This document shows positions 8,878 through 19,000 of a DNA stretch of 64,000 nt, one piece after another (within the stretch, counting starts at the first letter, position 1; every line of letters begins with the position of its first letter). A program made the position numbers and the translations under genes. Source of the DNA: Candidatus Binatia bacterium (GTDB lineage Bacteria; Desulfobacterota; Binatia; HRBIN30). The notes under the pieces are model-generated. The model made no database searches. It had not been told where the DNA came from and was given only the letters and a program-made list of their open reading frames with translations. The stretch spans positions 248,001-312,000 of the forward strand of contig CALAMI010000007.1 of assembly GCA_937925685.1 (NCBI GenBank), written 5' to 3'.

Positions 8878-11800
8878 ACGTCTCGGAGTTGTTCATTCGC
8901 CGTCCCGTGGCCACCACCCTGTTGATGGCTGCCTTGGTTGCCTTTGGCCTCCTCGGCTACCGCTCGTTGCCGGTCAGCGATCTACCCAATGTGGATTTCC
9001 CAACCATCCTGGTTTCGGCAAGTCTGCCGGGGGCCAGTCCGGAAACCATGGCGTCCGCCGTCGCCACACCGCTCGAGCGGCAGTTCTCGACGCTTTCCGG
9101 CCTCGAATCCATGAACTCGGTAAGTTCAATCGGCACCACGCAGATCACCCTGCAGTTCGACCTCGGCCGCAATATCGATGCGGCCGCGCAGGATGTGCAA
9201 GCAGCCATTGCGCGTGCCGCGCCGCTGCTGCCCGCGGATATGCCATCCCCGCCGACGTTTCAGAGGGTCAACCCGGCTGATCAACCGATTTTGTTTCTGA
9301 GCTTGACTTCGCCCATCTTGCCGCTGTGGCAGCTCGATGAGTTCGGCCAAACACTGCTGGCTCAGAGAATATCCATGGTCAGTGGGGTCGCCCAGGTGTT
9401 GGTGTTCGGCTCGCAGAAATACGCGGTGCGAGTAAAAGTCGATCCGCGGCAGCTTGCCAGCCGTGGCCTCGGCATTGACGAGGTCGAAGCTGCCATCCGT
9501 GCATCCAACGTCAATCTGCCCACGGGAATCCTGCAAGGTCCTAAGCAACGCTTTACCGTGCAAGCAACTGGGCAACTTACGACGGCGGAACAATTCGAGC
9601 CCGTGATCGTCAGCTACCGCAACGGCGCTCCCGTCCGTCTTGGGGAAATTGCCCAGGTGATCACCGGAGTGGAGGATGATCGTGCAGCATCGTGGTACGG
9701 CGACCAAAAGCGGCGCCAGCGAGCGATTGTACTCGCAGTACAACGGCAACCGGGCACGAACACGGTGGAAGTTGCCACCGCAGTCAAAGCGCTTCTCCCA
9801 CAACTTCGGCAATTCCTACCCCCGGCTGTAGAGTTGCACATCCTCTTCGACCGCTCGCAGTCCATTCATCAGTCAGTGCACGAAGTGCAATTTACGATGA
9901 TGCTCGCCCTCGTTTTGGTCGTGCTCGTTATCTTTTTGTTCCTTCGCGACCCCTCGGCAACGGTCATTCCGAGTCTGGCCCTGCCGGTGTCGTTAGTGGG
10001 CACGTTCGCATGGATGTATCCGCTTGGCTTCAGCATCGACAACTTGTCCCTCCTCGCGCTCACGCTCTCCATTGGTTTCGTCGTCGACGATGCGATCGTG
10101 ATGCTGGAAAACATCGTCCGCCACCGCGAAGCTGGAGAACCCCCTTTGCGAGCAGCGATCGAAGGGGCCCGGCAGATCGGCTTTACGATTGTCTCGATGA
10201 CGTTGTCGCTGGTTGCCGTTTTCATCCCGGTGTTCTTCATGCCCGGCATCGTGGGGCGACTCTTCCACGAGTTCGCGGTTACGATCTCGATTGCCATCTT
10301 GCTCTCCGCTGTCGTTTCTCTCACGCTCACGCCCATGCTGTGCAGCCGCTTCCTTCGTCACCAACCGGGAAGCAGCCGGTCCGGCTGGCAAGGCATGTTC
10401 GAACGTGCGTTTGCCACGACTCTTCGCTGGTACGAGCGGAGTCTGCGGGCCACGCTACGCTGGCGTAGCTGGATGTTGGCGCTGTCTCTGGCGTTGCTTG
10501 CCGCCACGCTGTGGTTGTTTCTTCGAGCGCCCAAAGGGTTCATCCCCAACGACGACATTGGGTCGATTTTTGCGGTCGTCGAAGCTGATCAAGGTGTATC
10601 GTTCGATGCAATGCGCCAGTACCACACCGCGGTGGCCGACATTGTTCGAGCGGATCCAGCAGTTCGGGCCCTGTCTGCAAGCCTCATCGGGGCCAATGCC
10701 GCGGCGGGAAGCACCGTCAACCAGGGGCGCCTGTTCATCTTTTTGAAGCCACGATCGGAGCGGGAACCGATTTCCGTCGTGCTGGCTCGCCTCCGAAAAA
10801 AAACGGCCGGGATTCCCGGCGTGCGTGTCTTCATGCAAGAAACACCAGCCATTCGCATCGGCGGCCAACTGACCAAGAGCCTCTACCAGTTCACGCTGCA
10901 AAGCCCCGACACGCAGGTGCTGTATGCTGCCGCCGAAAAGCTCGAACGGGAACTCAAACAACTGCCTGCGCTCCGCGATGTGACAAGCGACCTGCAGTTG
11001 CGCAACCCCTACTTGGACGTGGTCATCGACCGCGATCGGGCGACGGCGCTTGGCCTGTCCGCAGAACAAATCGAAACCGCTTTGCACGCAGCTTATGGCG
11101 ACCGTTGGATCTCCACCATCTACGCGCCGAACAACCAGTATCGCGTGATTCTCGAAGTCGCAGATGCCTTTCAGACCGACCCCACGGAACTGCCCTGGTT
11201 GTACCTCCGCTCGCAGCAAGGGGCATTGGTCCCGTTGACAACAGTGGCACGCCTGGAACGGCGCTACGGTCCCCTCACCGTCAACCACTCAGGTCAGCTG
11301 CCCGCGGTCACGATTTCCTTCAATCTCACCAGCGGAAGCTCGCTTAGCGAGGCGGTACGCGCCGTGGAACGAACTGCCCAAGGGCACTTGCCCGCCGGCG
11401 TGACGACAACGTTCCAGGGAGCCGCCCAAGCGTTTACCAGTTCCCTAGCTGGGATGTGGGCACTGTTGGTGGCCGCGGTCTTGGTCATCTACCTCGTGCT
11501 GGGGATTCTATACGAAAGCTTCTTTCACCCGATTACGATTTTGTCGGGTTTGCCATCGGCCGCGTTCGGTGCCCTCGTCGCCCTCGAACTGTTTGGCATG
11601 GAACTGAACATCTATAGCTTTGTTGGCATCATCTTGCTGATCGGCATCGCCAAGAAGAATGCGATCATGCAAATCGACTTCGCCCTCGACGCCCAGCGGC
11701 AGCAGCATAAAAGCCCTGTGGAGGCGATCATCCAGGGCTGCGTCGTCCGCTTTCGGCCGATCATGATGACCACGATGGCTGCACTTCTGGGTGCGCTACC

Positions 11801-12008
11801 CATCGCTCTCGCCGCCGGCGGCGGCGCGACTTCGCGTCGGCCCTTGGGCGTTGCCGTAGTCGGAGGCCTGCTGTTCTCGCAACTCGTTACCTTGTATCTG
11901 ACACCAGTCTACTACACCTATCTCGAGTCGTTCTCGAGTTGGTTACGCCGCACTCGCGAGGGAGAGCAAACCGATTCAACGATTTTCTTGGAAACCCGTC
12001 GTGGTTAG
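8874..12008 (+). CDS. RND multidrug efflux permease, AcrB/HAE1 type
   Basis: Full-length 1044 aa proton-driven inner-membrane pump. The ATG at 8874 overlaps the adaptor stop and gives the family N-terminus MNVSELFIRRPVATTLLMAA. The TM4 motif FVVDDAIVMLENI carries the two conserved Asp residues. Conserved LYESFFHPITI and GIAKKNAIMQIDF motifs mark the second half. The gene lies between its own adaptor and a second, MacA-like adaptor. The substrate is unknown. Confidence 0.97.
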   Translation: MNVSELFIRRPVATTLLMAALVAFGLLGYRSLPVSDLPNVDFPTILVSASLPGASPETMASAVATPLERQFSTLSGLESMNSVSSIGTTQITLQFDLGRNIDAAAQDVQAAIARAAPLLPADMPSPPTFQRVNPADQPILFLSLTSPILPLWQLDEFGQTLLAQRISMVSGVAQVLVFGSQKYAVRVKVDPRQLASRGLGIDEVEAAIRASNVNLPTGILQGPKQRFTVQATGQLTTAEQFEPVIVSYRNGAPVRLGEIAQVITGVEDDRAASWYGDQKRRQRAIVLAVQRQPGTNTVEVATAVKALLPQLRQFLPPAVELHILFDRSQSIHQSVHEVQFTMMLALVLVVLVIFLFLRDPSATVIPSLALPVSLVGTFAWMYPLGFSIDNLSLLALTLSIGFVVDDAIVMLENIVRHREAGEPPLRAAIEGARQIGFTIVSMTLSLVAVFIPVFFMPGIVGRLFHEFAVTISIAILLSAVVSLTLTPMLCSRFLRHQPGSSRSGWQGMFERAFATTLRWYERSLRATLRWRSWMLALSLALLAATLWLFLRAPKGFIPNDDIGSIFAVVEADQGVSFDAMRQYHTAVADIVRADPAVRALSASLIGANAAAGSTVNQGRLFIFLKPRSEREPISVVLARLRKKTAGIPGVRVFMQETPAIRIGGQLTKSLYQFTLQSPDTQVLYAAAEKLERELKQLPALRDVTSDLQLRNPYLDVVIDRDRATALGLSAEQIETALHAAYGDRWISTIYAPNNQYRVILEVADAFQTDPTELPWLYLRSQQGALVPLTTVARLERRYGPLTVNHSGQLPAVTISFNLTSGSSLSEAVRAVERTAQGHLPAGVTTTFQGAAQAFTSSLAGMWALLVAAVLVIYLVLGILYESFFHPITILSGLPSAAFGALVALELFGMELNIYSFVGIILLIGIAKKNAIMQIDFALDAQRQQHKSPVEAIIQGCVVRFRPIMMTTMAALLGALPIALAAGGGATSRRPLGVAVVGGLLFSQLVTLYLTPVYYTYLESFSSWLRRTREGEQTDSTIFLETRRG

Positions 12009-13203
12009 AAAATTCGCCATTTTCTCGATCGCCGCTGCGGTTGTTGCCGGCGGCGTTTACGCTGCTTGGAGGGGGTTTTCCCACGAAGATCGGAGCCCTT
12101 ACGAAACCATTGAGGTCGACCGCGGCGACGTTCGGACCACCGTAACCGCCACGGGCACGCTCAATCCTGTCACCGCCGTGCAAGTCGGCACCTACGTGTC
12201 AGGCCGGATCATTGCGATCGACGTGGATTTCAACTCGCCGGTACAACGGAACCAACGCGTCGCAAAGATCGACCCTGCACCTTTCGAAGTCAAAGTACGG
12301 AAAGCGGAAGCCATCCTGGCGAATGCGCGTGCAGCATTAGCCAAAAGCTTAGCGAACCTTGCCTTCAAAGAGCTCACCTGGAAACGTTACCACGAGCTGT
12401 TCGAGCGAGATTTAATTGCCCGTGCAGATCTCGACCAAGCCCGGAGCGATTACGAACAAGCACGGGCACAAGTGGAACTGGACAAAGCCGCCATCCGACA
12501 AGCCGAAGCGGATCTAGCCGAAGCGCGCATCAATTTGCAGTACACGGACATCGTCTCTCCGGTCGACGGCATCGTCGTCTCGCGCAACGTCAACGTCGGC
12601 CAAACCGTGGCTGCCAGCTTTCAGACACCCACGTTATTCCTCATTGCCGACGACCTGACAAAGATGCAAGTCAACGCGGCCGTCAGCGAGTCGGACATCG
12701 GTCTGGTGCACGAAGGGCAGCAAGCCTCCTTCACGGTCGATGCTTACGGGGAGCGCCGTTTCCACGGAACCATTGTGCAGGTACGCAATGCGCCTGTGAC
12801 GGTGCAGAATGTCGTGACCTACGACGTGGTCATTGCCGTGGACAATCCGGACCTCGCTCTCAAGCCGGGAATGACCGCCACCGTCACGATCGTAACCGCC
12901 GAGCGGCGCAACGTTGTCCGGGTACCAACACGCGCTCTTCGCTTCCATCCGGAAGGTACAAGGGGCGAACAGGCCAGCGCTCGATCTTCTGGCTCGCCAG
13001 GCCACCGGGTTTGGGTGCTTCGTGAGGGCCGCCTGACCCCAATAAACCTAGAACTGGGCCTGCAAAGCGAGACCCATGCCGAGGTCCTCCAAGGCGATAT
13101 TACCCCGGGAGAGCGCGTCGTCGTGGCGATGGAACGGCGGTCATCGCAAAGCGGCGCCACAACCGGGCTTCGACCCCTTCCGGGAACGTTCCGTTTTCGT
13201 TGA
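12001..13203 (+). CDS. MacA-like periplasmic adaptor (HlyD/MFP family)
   Basis: 400 aa membrane fusion protein with an N-terminal membrane anchor (MVRKFAIFSIAAAVVAGGVYAAW) and no lipobox, as in MacA. The GTG start at 12001 overlaps the end of the RND gene by 8 bp. Lipoyl half motifs (VQVGTYVSGRIIAIDVDFNS and DIVSPVDGIVVSRNVNVGQT) flank a helical hairpin. It precedes an ABC ATPase and a MacB/FtsX-type permease, so it most likely links that ABC transporter to the outer membrane rather than to the RND pump. Confidence 0.93.
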   Translation: MVRKFAIFSIAAAVVAGGVYAAWRGFSHEDRSPYETIEVDRGDVRTTVTATGTLNPVTAVQVGTYVSGRIIAIDVDFNSPVQRNQRVAKIDPAPFEVKVRKAEAILANARAALAKSLANLAFKELTWKRYHELFERDLIARADLDQARSDYEQARAQVELDKAAIRQAEADLAEARINLQYTDIVSPVDGIVVSRNVNVGQTVAASFQTPTLFLIADDLTKMQVNAAVSESDIGLVHEGQQASFTVDAYGERRFHGTIVQVRNAPVTVQNVVTYDVVIAVDNPDLALKPGMTATVTIVTAERRNVVRVPTRALRFHPEGTRGEQASARSSGSPGHRVWVLREGRLTPINLELGLQSETHAEVLQGDITPGERVVVAMERRSSQSGATTGLRPLPGTFRFR

Positions 13204-13210
13204 GGAACCC

Positions 13211-13906
13211 GTGTCAGCGCCATTCATCCAGGTCGAGAATCTCTGGAGAGTTTACAGCAACGGCGCAGTAGAGGTGCCAGCGTTGCGGGGCGTGTCGACC
13301 GTCATCGAGCGAGGCGAGTTCGTGGCAGTAATGGGTGCGTCGGGTTCCGGCAAGTCGACGTTTTTGAACATTCTCGGCTTTCTTGACCGACCGACACGGG
13401 GCCGATACCTTTTCCAAGGGCGCGATGTCACTGCCCTCAGCGCCGATGCTCGGGCAGAAATTCGTAACCGCGAAACTGGCTTTGTTTTTCAAAACTTCAA
13501 CTTGCTTCCCCGCGCCACAGTGGTGGAAAACGTCGAGCTACCTCTGTTTTACGGGCCCCTACCCTACGCCGAACAACGACCTCGCGCTGTCGCTGTACTG
13601 ACAGCCCTTGGGCTTTCGGATCGCGCTTTTTACTACCCGAATCAATTGTCCGGCGGCCAGCAACAAAGGGTTGCCATTGCCAGAGCCCTCGTGAGCCAAC
13701 CTTCCCTCTTGCTGGCGGACGAGCCCACAGGCAATCTCGATTCTGCGGCAAGTAAGGCGCTCATGGACCTTCTCGTCAACCTCAACGGGGAGCGAGGGCT
13801 TACGATCGTGCTCGTCACGCACGAACCCGAGATTGCAGCATACGCGCGGCGTGTCCTGCAGTTCCGCGACGGCCTCATTGTGTCCGACCAAGCGCAGCGG
13901 CTGTAG
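13211..13906 (+). CDS. ABC transporter ATPase, MacB/LolD type
   Basis: 231 aa ATP-binding subunit. Walker A GASGSGKS is at residues 42-49, the Q-loop is in FVFQNFN, the signature LSGGQQQR starts at 146, Walker B LLLADEP is at 166-172, and the H-loop is VTHEP. I chose GTG 13211 because it follows the MacA-like gene by 7 bases and gives the usual N-terminus. In E. coli MacB the ATPase and permease are fused; here they are separate genes, as in many MacB-like and LolCDE-like systems. Confidence 0.95.
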   Translation: MSAPFIQVENLWRVYSNGAVEVPALRGVSTVIERGEFVAVMGASGSGKSTFLNILGFLDRPTRGRYLFQGRDVTALSADARAEIRNRETGFVFQNFNLLPRATVVENVELPLFYGPLPYAEQRPRAVAVLTALGLSDRAFYYPNQLSGGQQQRVAIARALVSQPSLLLADEPTGNLDSAASKALMDLLVNLNGERGLTIVLVTHEPEIAAYARRVLQFRDGLIVSDQAQRL

Positions 13907-13908
13907 CG

Positions 13909-15141
13909 ATGAAACTCCTCCGAATGACGCTTCGAGCCGCTTTGGTGGCACTGCGGCGCAACAAACTGCGCTCGGCCTTGACCATGCTCGGAATCGTCAT
14001 TGGCGTAGCTGCCGTCATTGCAATGGTAAGCATTGGCCAAGGGGCCACGGCAGCTGTGCAGGCCCAAATTCGCAGCCTGGGCACGAACTTGTTGATGGTG
14101 ATCCCCGGGGCCACCACGGCTGCAGGGGTCCGCTCCGGCTGGGGTGGGGTTTCGACGTTGACGGTAGCCGATGCCCGGGCAATCGAGCGGGAGTGCCCCG
14201 CCGTGGCAGCCGTCACGTACCTGCGGCGGCAAGTAGTGCAAGTGGTGCACGCGGATCAAAATTGGTCGACGGTCGCCCAAGGCACCACGAGCACTTTCCC
14301 AGCAGTGCGAGAGTGGAACGTGGCGCGGGGAAGGTTTTTTACCACACAGGAGGAAGAGGGTGGCGCGCGCGTTGCGGTGATCGGGCAAACCGTTGCGGAT
14401 CAGCTGTTCGGCGTGGGGCAAGATCCGCTCGGCGCCATCATCCGTGTGCGCAACGTCGGCTTCGAAGTCATCGGTGTTCTCGAAGCCAAAGGTCAAACTA
14501 CCTGGGGACAAGACCAAGACGATGTCCTCGTCATTCCCTTTTCCACAGCCGAAAAGCGTGTCTTCGGAACCCAGGTCTTCAACACGGTCGATATGATCCT
14601 TGTTTCCGCCCATTCCACGGCCGAGATTCTCGAGGCGGCCGAGCAAATCCGCGCACTACTCCGACAGCGACACCGCATCCCTCCGGCAGAGGACGATGAT
14701 TTTACGGTACGCTCCCTCGAGGATATGGCTCGGGCTTCGGAAACCGCGAGCCGAGTGATGACAAACTTGCTCTTTGCGGTAGCGTCCATCTCCCTTGTGG
14801 TTGGCGGCATTGGCATCATGAACATTATGCTTGTTTCGGTAACGGAACGTACGCGGGAAATCGGGCTGCGGATGGCTGTAGGTGCGAAGTCTCGTCATAT
14901 CCTGGTCCAATTTCTCACGGAGGCTGTGGTCCTCAGTGCCATCGGAGGCTGCATCGGAGCTTTCGTAGGCATCCTCGGTTCCCTATTGATCGCCAAGGTC
15001 GGCGGTTGGCCTACTTTGCTGTCCCCTCTAGCCGTGGCCGGGGCCATCGTGTTCTCTGGCGCTGTGGGAATTTTCTTCGGTTACTACCCTTCGTGGAAGG
15101 CCTCGCGTCTCGAACCCATCGCAGCCTTGCGGTACGAGTGA
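13909..15141 (+). CDS. MacB/FtsX-type ABC permease
   Basis: 410 aa inner-membrane subunit of a type VII ABC mechanotransmission transporter. TM1 is near residues 22-42 (LTMLGIVIGVAAVIAMVSIG), followed by a ~220-residue periplasmic MacB_PCD domain. Three C-terminal TM segments contain FtsX motifs (IGIMNIMLVSVTERTREIGL). It starts 2 bases after the ATPase stop and is the last gene of the efflux operon. It likely exports a lipophilic drug, peptide or lipid through the shared TolC protein. Confidence 0.95.
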   Translation: MKLLRMTLRAALVALRRNKLRSALTMLGIVIGVAAVIAMVSIGQGATAAVQAQIRSLGTNLLMVIPGATTAAGVRSGWGGVSTLTVADARAIERECPAVAAVTYLRRQVVQVVHADQNWSTVAQGTTSTFPAVREWNVARGRFFTTQEEEGGARVAVIGQTVADQLFGVGQDPLGAIIRVRNVGFEVIGVLEAKGQTTWGQDQDDVLVIPFSTAEKRVFGTQVFNTVDMILVSAHSTAEILEAAEQIRALLRQRHRIPPAEDDDFTVRSLEDMARASETASRVMTNLLFAVASISLVVGGIGIMNIMLVSVTERTREIGLRMAVGAKSRHILVQFLTEAVVLSAIGGCIGAFVGILGSLLIAKVGGWPTLLSPLAVAGAIVFSGAVGIFFGYYPSWKASRLEPIAALRYE

Positions 15142-15175
15142 GCAGTCGCACACTCCGGGACCGCGCTGCTGCTGG

Positions 15176-15574
15176 TTACCGAATGAGCTGCAGACCAAAG
15201 AACACGTGAGCACCTGCAACCAACATCGCCAACGCACCGACCCAAGGGTGAAGTTGGCGGACGATCATGAGATGCATGAATGAGCGAGACCAAAACAAGA
15301 GCAACAATAGACACACGAGCAAAGTTCCAGAGCGGAAATGCATGGTGGAAGCCGGAGACAAATCAAAGCGTACCGACAGAACCATCAAAATACCGCTTGC
15401 CTGTGCGAGCAGCGCGGCAGCGCACACCCAAGGTCCCAGGCGCGCGTGGAACTGGCGAAATTGCCGAGCCCCTCGCCCCGAACCTCTTCCTCGCAGGCCC
15501 GAATTGCCCAGCGCAAATACAAGTCCTGTCACCAGTGCCCCAAGAATTGGGTGAACGTACGCGGACCAATCCAT
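15176..15574 (-). CDS. Small four-TM membrane protein, DUF4079-like
   Basis: 132 aa from ATG 15574; an in-frame ATG at 15631 would add 19 residues, and neither start has a clear ribosome binding site. Four hydrophobic segments alternate with His-containing turns (HPILGALVTGLVFALG, FHARLGPWVCAAALL, HFRSGTLLVCLLLLLFW, HPWVGALAMLVAGAHV). This resembles the DUF4079/cytochrome b561-like four-helix fold, whose His residues may bind haem. It is convergent with the efflux operon. Function unknown. Confidence 0.6.
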   Translation of the reverse strand: MDWSAYVHPILGALVTGLVFALGNSGLRGRGSGRGARQFRQFHARLGPWVCAAALLAQASGILMVLSVRFDLSPASTMHFRSGTLLVCLLLLLFWSRSFMHLMIVRQLHPWVGALAMLVAGAHVFFGLQLIR

Positions 15575-15631
15575 ACTGACCAGAATAACGAAGTCGACGC
15601 CGGCAGGATGCTCTACCGAACCGACAAACAC

Positions 15632-16722
15632 ATTGGGATCAGGGTTCTATGACTTTTTAGCGGCACCTGGATGGGTCCCTCGTATGGCTGAAGTCCCGCC
15701 GCGAGATGTCCTCGTTACAAAGGGCACGATAACGCAACAAGCTCTCGCGCCGTCACCTATGAGGCATGAAGCCACGGAATCCACAGCTTCCCTCGAACGC
15801 GCCGCCGAAACGCGCAACTCGATCCTTGGCCGCCCAATGGTCGAGCGAAGGGAACCGGTGCTCGACGATCTGCCCAAGGCCGACTCGATGGAAAACAGGC
15901 AGGAAGCTCCGCCTCTACAGCTGCCTGGGTCGCAAAGCGGTAGGTGAACTCCTCGCCGGCAATCGGGAGGCAGCTTGTCAATCTCCCTTGGCCCCTACTC
16001 GACGAGCCGCTTGCGGCAAGCATTGGGTAATGCTGCTCGTTTTGTTCGCCAAAGACTCGGGACAGACCCGCCGGCTGACGGGGTTGAGGCTGACACACCC
16101 GTCTTCACAAGAGCCCTCAGCGGGGGCGTGCAGCAATTCCTTGACTTCGGTATGCACCAGTACTGGCGCACCGGGTGCGTTGAACGTGTTGAGCCAGCTC
16201 GCCTGGTCCTCTTCCCGGCTTGGGCTCTCGAGCCCGCTCACGGCACAGCGAACTCCGGAGGATAAAAAGGACGCGGTAATGAACGACTGGCCGATGGATC
16301 GCGGCGCGAGAGTCCGCGGGTGGGCAAATGGAGCTGGGGCGCGCAGTGCAGATGATAACCGGCTATAGCACCTTCCACGTGCTCTCAGTTGCCATGGCAT
16401 CGCACTCTGTGTGCCGCACTCTATCTGCTTCCTGGAACTACTGCCTGGATCAGGGCCTATCTGCCGAGCAGGATGCCGGGTCAGCCCCCAAGGCCCAAGG
16501 ATCTCAAAAACGCTTCGGCACAAATCCCTGGGATAGCTTCTCTCGAGTCCATCGTCGTAACGGACCATCCACCTAAATCTCGAACAGTGGTCGACGGCGC
16601 TAGGGCGTTATCCACGAAGATGCACGATAGCGCTGAGTTAAGAAACGCAGCGAAGAGAAAGAAGGCTTTAGGTAGTTACCGACTCCTAAGCGCGTGTCTG
16701 CCACTAGTCCGCCGCTGCCGTA
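15632..16722. other. 1.1 kb with no assignable gene
   Basis: Several frames are open for 60-200 codons on both strands, but none shows a known family or a good translation start. The stretch leads directly into an N-terminally shortened ArdC-like gene, so it may contain decayed upstream parts of that gene or of a former mobile element. I could not align any frame convincingly to the missing ArdC N-terminal domain. Confidence 0.45.
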
Positions 16723-17427
16723 ATGTTCCCCCTCGGGCCGTCCAAGCACGTGCCCCCAGGGGCTCGCGCCATTCATATCTTGGCTCCGCAGTTGAAGCCA
16801 GGTCAGAAAGGTCTTACCGGATTCTTCCAAACGGTTAAAGTGTGCGACATCAGTGACACGGAGGGACCCCCGTTAGAAATTCCCTTCACGGGAGAGATCG
16901 TCGACCCGCAAGAGCGCACGGCCAAGCTCCTCGCATTTTTAGAGGATTGGGTCTGCAAAAGTGGCCTAAAGCTCGAGTATCAACCTCCTCCCATGCTCAA
17001 CCGATTGGTGTGGGAAGCCACGAACGGCCTCATCATTTGGGTTCTGCCCGACCTCAAACCAGCCGAGCGTCTGGCTGTGCTCGCTCACGAGATCGCCCAT
17101 ATGAAGCTACATTTTAGGGTGAAGGACCGGGGCGGTGAGCTTTTCGTCGATTTGCCCGCGAACCGCCCTCCTACCCAGGTCAGGGAGCTCGAAGCTGAGC
17201 TGACCTCGTTTCTGCTGCTGGAAATGCTCGGCATCGATAGTTCGCGCAGCGCTGCGGCGTACTTGAACAGCTGGCAAGCCAGCGCGGAAAAGGTTCAGGC
17301 TTGCGCCGAGCGTTGTTTTCTGGTGGCTTGCTCTGTCCTCCGCGAATGCGAACAAAAGCGTCACCGAAAACTGACCAACAACGGACGCATACGGATCACT
17401 TCCGAAGCGTGGGCAGCTCTCCTGTAG
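16723..17427 (+). CDS. ArdC-like zincin metallopeptidase, N-terminally shortened
   Basis: 234 aa. HEIAH at residues 122-126 is a zincin HExxH site, and the ELEAE segment near 155-159 supplies the likely third ligand. The segment GARAIHILAP followed by KVCDISDTEG matches the junction between the ssDNA-binding and protease domains of ArdC antirestriction proteins. In ArdC about 60-80 residues precede this point; here the frame is closed by TAG at 16705 and no ribosome binding site is visible, so the 5' end looks truncated. ArdC proteins normally travel on plasmids and integrative elements. The protease domain itself looks intact. Confidence 0.6.
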   Translation: MFPLGPSKHVPPGARAIHILAPQLKPGQKGLTGFFQTVKVCDISDTEGPPLEIPFTGEIVDPQERTAKLLAFLEDWVCKSGLKLEYQPPPMLNRLVWEATNGLIIWVLPDLKPAERLAVLAHEIAHMKLHFRVKDRGGELFVDLPANRPPTQVRELEAELTSFLLLEMLGIDSSRSAAAYLNSWQASAEKVQACAERCFLVACSVLRECEQKRHRKLTNNGRIRITSEAWAALL

Positions 17428-17722
17428 CCAAAACACTGCCGAGTCCGCTGAGCTTGACGTAGCACGAACCGAGCCGATACGTTTGCAGCAACGTTTAGCG
17501 GCTCCGAACAAGGCACCGAGTCCCACCCACCAATTCACGTTCCGCTGGGCGACAAGCAACGAGGCTCTTCGACACAAAGCAGCACCGCTTTTATCCTCAA
17601 GTCCTGCGGGCAGAGAGAAAAAGCATTTCCCAAAGAATCTCCAAACTGGTTATCGAGCTTCTTTCAGCAAGGCACTGATCCGATGGTCGAACCCACGACC
17701 AGTTCTGTCCCGAACTGGTGAT
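17428..17722. other. Intergenic between convergent genes
   Basis: No gene or clear hairpin is visible. Confidence 0.4.
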
Positions 17723-18970
17723 TCACGGCCTGCTATTCGAGGCAGCGGGGAACACGAACAGTACTTTCACCGCCCGATGGGCACCTTGATCGTAGCACGC
17801 CAAAAATGCGCGCTTGTACTCTTCGAGGGGGAAACGGTGGGTGATAATCGGGGTACAGTCCAATCCATACCTCCGTACGATTTCGAAGTACCACTCCATG
17901 GCGTGCTGCCGTCGCCCTTCCCACTCCTCGACGCCGAAGGCATTCGAGCCAATCAGGGAAATTTCTTTGAAGTACAGCGGCGTCCACTCGAAGCGCTCAG
18001 GCATCTCCACTCCGGTGACGACGATCTTGCCACGGCTGCGGGTAACTCGTACGCCCACCTCGATGCTTTCCGGGGAGCCCACAGAGTCGTAGACCACGTC
18101 TACTCCGCGATCGAGCATCGGCAAGCCTCGCCAGGGCCGCCATACCTCGCTGCCGGTCAGTTCCGCGAGCCGCTCGACAACGCTCAACTTTGGGCGCCAG
18201 GGGATGACTTCAAGCGCACCCAAAAGCCGCGCCAAATCCATTTGATGGGGGAAACGGGCAATGGCCAAGACTCGAGTTGTGGGAAAAAGGGTTCGCAAAA
18301 TCGCAATGCTCAGCAGCCCGAGCGTTCCGCAGCCATAAACCACCGCGGTTCCGTCTGCCGGCGGAGGGTGGCGCAAAGTTGCGTGCAAGGAGACGGAAAA
18401 CGGATCGGCGAGCACTGCAGTGTCGAACGACACGTCGTCCGGAATGGCGATCAGTTGCGAGCAATGGGCCGGGACGAACTCGGCGAAGCCGCCAGTAACT
18501 TCGCTACAATTGCCGTGGTGGATACCCGGAGGTAAGGAGCCGCGCACAAAGTTCAGGCACTGGGCGTAGGCCCCCGTTGCGCACCATGGGCACGGCGGAT
18601 CGATTCCGCGCGGCCTGCAGGACAACCAGGGATTCAACACGACGCGTCGACCCAGCCAGCTTCGCTCGACACCTGGACCAGCGGCCTCCACGTACCCCAC
18701 CACTTCATGGCCAAGAACCTGAGGAAAGGAGATCACGGCGGTCATGGGGTTGTCCCAAGCGCCTTTCAAGAACACTTGCTTGTAATCGCTGCCGCACAAA
18801 CCGCACAACACGGTACGAATACGCACCCAGCCTGGCCGCAAAGGCGGGCTGGGCAAATCCCGTAGATACAAGGGCGCAAAGCGACTGACGTACGCTCGAG
18901 GTGTGGCCAGCGCGAATACACGGGTGAGAACGATCCTTGCAATTTCGTTGGTCACCAACAACGCTTTCAC
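17723..18970 (-). CDS. Zinc-dependent medium-chain (MDR) dehydrogenase
   Basis: 415 aa NAD(P)-dependent alcohol/polyol dehydrogenase. The catalytic zinc site is visible as CGLCGSD and GHE. A Cys-rich structural zinc lobe follows (PCPWCATGAYAQC), and the nucleotide-binding motif is VYGCGTLG. The GIDPPCPW insertion and a long N-terminus differ from classical alcohol dehydrogenases. It is the last gene of the minus-strand operon, 30 bases after the aminotransferase. It could reduce the aldehyde made by LuxC or oxidise the alcohol that feeds the aminotransferase. The substrate is not deducible. Confidence 0.88.
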   Translation of the reverse strand: MKALLVTNEIARIVLTRVFALATPRAYVSRFAPLYLRDLPSPPLRPGWVRIRTVLCGLCGSDYKQVFLKGAWDNPMTAVISFPQVLGHEVVGYVEAAGPGVERSWLGRRVVLNPWLSCRPRGIDPPCPWCATGAYAQCLNFVRGSLPPGIHHGNCSEVTGGFAEFVPAHCSQLIAIPDDVSFDTAVLADPFSVSLHATLRHPPPADGTAVVYGCGTLGLLSIAILRTLFPTTRVLAIARFPHQMDLARLLGALEVIPWRPKLSVVERLAELTGSEVWRPWRGLPMLDRGVDVVYDSVGSPESIEVGVRVTRSRGKIVVTGVEMPERFEWTPLYFKEISLIGSNAFGVEEWEGRRQHAMEWYFEIVRRYGLDCTPIITHRFPLEEYKRAFLACYDQGAHRAVKVLFVFPAASNSRP

Positions 18971-19000
18971 GTTGGCAGCCCTTTGCCCTTCTTCTATCCT

